A DNA stretch of 64,000 nt, from the NCBI GenBank assembly GCA_938041455.1, contig CALITO010000031.1:1-64000 (forward strand), read 5' to 3'. Under the pieces are notes generated by a model. That model had not been told where the DNA came from, ran no database searches, and saw only the letters and a program-made list of their open reading frames with translations. Position 1 is the stretch's first letter, and the number at the start of each line of letters is the position of its first letter. This DNA comes from an uncultured bacterium. GTDB taxonomy: Bacteria; Armatimonadota; JACIXR01. Shown here piece by piece: positions 60,039 to 64,000 of the stretch. The position numbers and the translations under genes were made by a program.

Positions 60039-61138
60039 TATCCTTCAAATTCCTCAAATTTTCGGCACTTTGCTTCAAGTAGGCATAGATAAAGTCATCT
60101 AAGTGCCCGTCTAAAACTTCCTCCACATCCCTCCGCTCCACTCCCGTGCGATGATCCTTTATAAGGGTGTAGGGATAGAGCACATAGGAGCGGATTTGGC
60201 TTCCCCAGGCTATCTCCTGTTTCTCCCCTCTTATCTCCTCTATCTTCTCCTCCCTTTTTCTTCGTTCCCATTCCGATAATTTTGCCCTAAGTATTTTCAG
60301 AGCGGATAACTTGTTCTGATACTGGGAGCGCTCGCTCTGGCAGGTGACCACTATCCCCGTTGGCTTATGACGGATGCGCACCGCTGTTTCGTTTTTCTGC
60401 ATATGTTGACCGCCGGGAGCGGATGCTCTGAAAGTTTCTATCTCCAAATCATCCTCTTTTATGAAAACCTCGCTCTCGGGAATATCGGGGATAACATCAA
60501 CGAGGGCAAAGGTAGTATGACGCCTCCGATTGGCGTCAAATGGGGATATACGCACCAACCTGTGCACTCCCCTTTCCGCCTTCAGGTAACCATAGGCATA
60601 GGCTCCATCTATGGATATCGTCACCGTTCTACTCCCCACCACCTCCCCAGGTGTTCTATCCATTATCTCCCATTTATAGCCCTTCCTATCCGCCCACATA
60701 GTATACATCCGGAGGAGGATCTCTACCCAATCACAAGCCTCCGTTCCCCCTGCTCCCGCCTTCAGGGTCAAGATGGCGTTCCGTTCATCTAAGGGGTCGG
60801 TGAAGAATGTGGCGAGCTCCAACTGCCTTACCTTTTCCCTCAGTCTTTCTACTTCACGGGAAAGCTCATCCGCGAGAGCGGGGTCCTCCTCAGCCAAGGG
60901 TAGAAGTTCATCTATCCCCTCTATCTCCCCTTTCACCGCCTCAAAAATCTCCACCTCCTCCTCCAGTTTTGAGAGAAGGGAAACCACCTCTTTTGCCCCG
61001 GGCTTCTGCCAGAAGGAAGGAACGGCTATCTCTTCTTTTAGCCGTTTTATCCTACCTTTCTTCCCCTCTATGTCAAAGGGAATCACCCAACTCTTTTAAC
61101 TGCTCTATGAGGGATTGGATATCTTCTCTCAAGGGCAT
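60022..61138 (-). CDS. prfB: Peptide chain release factor 2, programmed +1 frameshift
   Basis: The full product is 371 residues. The first 21 codons run from ATG 61138 to CTT TGA, with the in-frame TGA at 61073-61075. A +1 shift on CTT-T then reads GAC and continues DIEGKKGRIKR. RF2 signatures follow: ISPFDAN (stop-codon recognition) and APGGQHMQKNE (catalytic GGQ). GGTGAT before the shift site may act as the stimulating anti-SD pairing. This is the autoregulatory switch in which low RF2 favours frameshifting. The ATG is 1 base after secA, so they are co-transcribed. Confidence 0.95.
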
Positions 61139-61139
61139 T

Positions 61140-64000
61140 TTATTTTCCCTGTGTTTGCTTCATTCTGTCCTTAAGCATACAGCATTTCTTATATTTCTTC
61201 CCACTTCCACAGGGACAGGGGTCGTTTCTTCCTATTTTTTTCTTTGTTGGCTGGGTTCCCTGGCTTTGGGAAGTCCCCGTGGAAGCGGTGCGGGTGGGAA
61301 GGCGCCGGCGGGGCTCTCCACCTATCTGCACCCAGAAAAGGTATTTAACTGTGTTCTCCTCTATCCTGTGCATCATATCCTGGAACATCCCGAAGGCTTC
61401 CGTCTTGTATGCTACGAGGGGATCGGTCTGGGCATAGGCACGCAGACCTATCCCTTCCTTTAGATACTCCATAGCATTAAGATGCTCCATCCACTGGGAA
61501 TCGATCACCCTCAGCATTATCAGACGCTCAACTTGACGCATCGTCTCCTCGCCAACGAAGGATTCTTTCTGCTCGTATGCCTTAAGCATAGCCCCATAGA
61601 GGAGGGAAATCATTTCCTCTTTCTTCCGCCCACGAAGGTCTTTCTCCTCTATGTAAAGGGGAAGAGGGAAGATGTATGACAAGGACTCGTATAATCCCTT
61701 AATGTCCCATTCCTCATCCGAAACCCCTTTAGGACAGTGAAGTTCCACATAGCGCTCCACGATGTTTTTCATAAACTCGGTTATGTTGGCACGCATATCC
61801 GCACCTTCCAAAATCTTCCTCCGCTCCCTGTAGATGACTTCCCTTTGTATATTCATCACATCGTCGTATTCCAAAAGCTGTTTGCGGATGCTGAAGTGCC
61901 AACCCTCCACTCTCTTCTGGGCCCTTTCCAGTGCCTTTGTGAGAAGGGGGGATTCTATCGGCTCGTCCTCCGGCCAACCCGCAAGGAGAAAGCCCCCTTT
62001 CTCTCCGAAAAGCCGCCAAAGTTCGTCCTCAAGTGAGACATAGAAGCGAGAGGAGCCGGGGTCTCCCTGCCTTCCCGATCTTCCCCTCAGTTGGTTATCT
62101 ATTCTTCGGGATTCGTGTCTCTCCGTGCCTATGATATGGAGCCCCCCAGCGGCGAGGACGAGTTCCCTCTCCCTCTCGCATATCTCCTTTGCCCTCCCAA
62201 GAGCCTCCTCATATTTTTCTCTTGGGGCAGTGGCGGGATTGAGCCCTTCCTGCTGGAGAAAATTCAGGGCAAGCCCCTCCGGATTCCCACCCAAAAGAAT
62301 GTCCACACCTCTTCCTGCCATATTTGTGGCAATTGTCACCATCCCATATCTACCCGCCTGGGCAATTATAGCCGCCTCTTTCTCGTGATATTTCGCATTC
62401 AAAACCTGATGCCTGATACCCTCCTTGAGGATATCCCTCAGTTTCCCCATATCTCCGTTCTTTATCCCCCAAACATCCGCCAGAACACGCAGGTTATCCT
62501 CAGCTAAGGGATCGGGATTGAGCCCAAGCTGTTTTGCTATTGACTGTAGTTTGGAAAGGGAGAGTTGTTCAAGCGGGGTAAAGAGGGTTTTCCAGAATTC
62601 CTCTAATTTATTGTCCCTTTTATCCTTGCTTCTTCTTATCTTAATCTCGTTTATCCCCAACTTAGCGAGGGCGAGCATTTGAAGGTAAAGGGGGGAGAGG
62701 CGAGAGGAGAGCTTCTCAGAAACCTCTATTGAACGAGTGCCCACAAGAAGGGGCTGGCCCTTATAATGCCTCTCTATTATCTCCTCCACTATGCCCCGAT
62801 ACTTCGCCTCTTGTGTCTTATAGACCTTATCGGGGAGGTCTTTCCTTATCATCGGTTTGTGTGTGGGTATGACTACTACATCCAGGCCGTAAATCTTCCT
62901 GAACTCCGCTTCCTCCGTCTTGGCTGTGCCCGTCATTCCCGCTAGTTTTTTGTAGAGGCGGAAGAGGTTTTGGAAGGAGGTAACAGCTATTGTCTGGCTC
63001 TCCTGCTGAACTCTCACCCTCTCCTTAGCCTCTATAGCCTGATGTAATCCATCGGAGTATCTTCGCCCAAACATAAGGCGCCCCGTGAACTCGTCAACAA
63101 TCACTACTTCCCCATCCTTTACCACATAATCTACATCCCTCTTATAGGCAAAACGCGCTCTCAGAGCAGCGTTGACGGCGCGCATTATCTCCACATTAGC
63201 GATATCGGATAGATTGGAGATACCTAAATTAGCCTCTACCCTCCTCACACCTTCTTCGGTGAGCATCGCGTTCTTCGCCTTTTCATCAAGGGTGAAGTCC
63301 CTTCCCTCCACCAAGCCCGCCACTGCTCTATCCACCTTGTAATAGAGGGTTGTATCCTCCTCCATGGGACCAGCAATGATATGGGGAGTGCGGGCCTCGT
63401 CTATCAATATACAATCCACCTCGTCCACGATGGCATAGTTTAATTCCCGCCAGAGGAGGACGATTTCCTCAAGGGAGGTAACGAGATTATCCCGCAAATA
63501 ATCAAAGCCGAGCTCGGAGTTGGTGGCGTAGGTTATATCACAGGCATAGGCTTCCCTCTTTGAAGCAGGGCGTAGATTCCTCAGCCGTTCCTCCTCTTGA
63601 GGATAAGTTGGGTCAAAGATAAAGGCAGCCTCATGCTGGATGCAACCTACGGATAAACCGAGAAAATGATATACAGGTCCCATCCATTGGGTATCTCTTT
63701 TCGCGAGGTAGTCATTCACCGTGACAATATGAACACCCTTACCCTCAAGGGCATTCAAGTAAGCGGGGAGGGTAGCCACGAGGGTCTTCCCTTCCCCCGT
63801 TTTCATTTCCGCTATCCTTCCCTGGTGGAGAACGACACCACCCATAAGCTGAACATCGAAATGGCGTAAGCCTATCGTCCTCCTAGCCGCTTCCCGCACC
63901 ACAGCGAAAGCCTCGGGAAGGATATCCTCCAATGTCTCTCCCTTCCTTAACCTCTCTTTGAACTCGTCCGTTTTAGCCCTCAGTTGGGCATCGCTCAGGG
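61140..64000 (-). CDS. secA: Preprotein translocase ATPase SecA (N-terminus outside window)
   Basis: The gene runs off the right edge; about 950 residues are visible. Walker A is [13 protein letters not shown], the DEAD-type motif is [13 protein letters not shown], and the nucleotide-binding fold 2 has [23 protein letters not shown] split over two parts. A SEC-C zinc tail [14 protein letters not shown] ends it. Between SEKLSSRL and [13 protein letters not shown] an insertion of about 95 residues ([20 protein letters not shown] onward) is present, absent from standard SecA. SecA drives export of the many secreted enzymes here. Confidence 0.95.
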   Translation of the reverse strand, partial: LSDAQLRAKTDEFKERLRKGETLEDILPEAFAVVREAARRTIGLRHFDVQLMGGVVLHQGRIAEMKTGEGKTLVATLPAYLNALEGKGVHIVTVNDYLAKRDTQWMGPVYHFLGLSVGCIQHEAAFIFDPTYPQEEERLRNLRPASKREAYACDITYATNSELGFDYLRDNLVTSLEEIVLLWRELNYAIVDEVDCILIDEARTPHIIAGPMEEDTTLYYKVDRAVAGLVEGRDFTLDEKAKNAMLTEEGVRRVEANLGISNLSDIANVEIMRAVNAALRARFAYKRDVDYVVKDGEVVIVDEFTGRLMFGRRYSDGLHQAIEAKERVRVQQESQTIAVTSFQNLFRLYKKLAGMTGTAKTEEAEFRKIYGLDVVVIPTHKPMIRKDLPDKVYKTQEAKYRGIVEEIIERHYKGQPLLVGTRSIEVSEKLSSRLSPLYLQMLALAKLGINEIKIRRSKDKRDNKLEEFWKTLFTPLEQLSLSKLQSIAKQLGLNPDPLAEDNLRVLADVWGIKNGDMGKLRDILKEGIRHQVLNAKYHEKEAAIIAQAGRYGMVTIATNMAGRGVDILLGGNPEGLALNFLQQEGLNPATAPREKYEEALGRAKEICERERELVLAAGGLHIIGTERHESRRIDNQLRGRSGRQGDPGSSRFYVSLEDELWRLFGEKGGFLLAGWPEDEPIESPLLTKALERAQKRVEGWHFSIRKQLLEYDDVMNIQREVIYRERRKILEGADMRANITEFMKNIVERYVELHCPKGVSDEEWDIKGLYESLSYIFPLPLYIEEKDLRGRKKEEMISLLYGAMLKAYEQKESFVGEETMRQVERLIMLRVIDSQWMEHLNAMEYLKEGIGLRAYAQTDPLVAYKTEAFGMFQDMMHRIEENTVKYLFWVQIGGEPRRRLPTRTASTGTSQSQGTQPTKKKIGRNDPCPCGSGKKYKKCCMLKDRMKQTQGK

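Noticed and set aside
60022..61086. prfB as a gene starting with MIPFDIEGK
   Set aside because: Upstream codons plus CTT TGA C fit the programmed frameshift far better, and secA ends right before that ATG.

Overview
The window is a 64 kb gene-dense bacterial chromosome segment, with no plasmid, CRISPR array, IS element or intact prophage visible. Coding strands are strongly purine-rich, initiation at TTG is frequent, and Shine-Dalgarno sites are of the GGAGG type. Class II (B12-dependent) ribonucleotide reductase, a TtuA-type tRNA thiolase, a Thi4 thiazole synthase, rubredoxin, a flavodiiron protein and a short hybrid-cluster protein together suggest a thermophilic, anaerobic or microaerophilic bacterium. 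The DUF1559-type prepilin and the many large secreted glycosidases resemble Armatimonadota-like or other poorly cultured thermophilic lineages. That placement is inference only.

Layout. 1-2 kb: HTH/nuclease-like protein, ComEA-like protein, RadC. 2-17 kb: polysaccharide-degradation region with a GH106 rhamnosidase, a secreted HExxH protein, a bactofilin-like membrane protein, a DUF5060/GH5-like enzyme, a GH101-like giant enzyme and a GH51 arabinofuranosidase. 17-27.7 kb (minus strand): cobalamin adenosyltransferase overlapping nrdJ, PolX, GNAT, DUF2993 and a complete livKHMGF transporter. 27.7-37.4 kb: mixed genes, including DUF3866, two thioredoxin-like paralogues around a DUF1559 prepilin, an orphan molybdate/sulfate-type ABC ATPase, an orphan phage-portal-like gene, a metallo-beta-lactamase-fold protein, an orphan 2-oxoacid oxidoreductase gamma subunit and ACR3. 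37.4-38.3 kb: six tRNAs, all Ser or Arg, with a DUF3467 gene inside the array. 38.4-43.2 kb: rpmH-rnpA-yidD-yidC-jag, then a PIN-TRAM protein and ispDF. 43.3-46.5 kb: BNR-repeat/DUF4434 secreted protein. 46.5-58 kb: two divergent operons around an Rrf2 regulator. 58-64 kb: rpmB, a Zn-ribbon secreted protein, an MNT/HEPN pair overlapping prfB (programmed +1 frameshift), and secA cut by the window edge.

The most interesting unit is the divergon at 46492-58013. Leftward run nine tightly packed genes for cysteine and homocysteine synthesis (cysK, COG1900/DUF39, NIL-ferredoxin), O2/NO/hydroxylamine stress (rubredoxin, Hcp, flavodiiron protein), a DJ-1/PfpI protein, a 48-residue CxxC peptide and a NapH-like Fe-S membrane protein. 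Rightward run rrf2, larE, a ThiF/MoeB-type E1, a MoaD/ThiS sulfur carrier, thi4, a DUF6775-like gene and ttuA. I read this as a sulfide-assimilation and sulfur-distribution system under one Cys-containing Rrf2 sensor. The individual families are known; the integrated arrangement is the candidate novelty.
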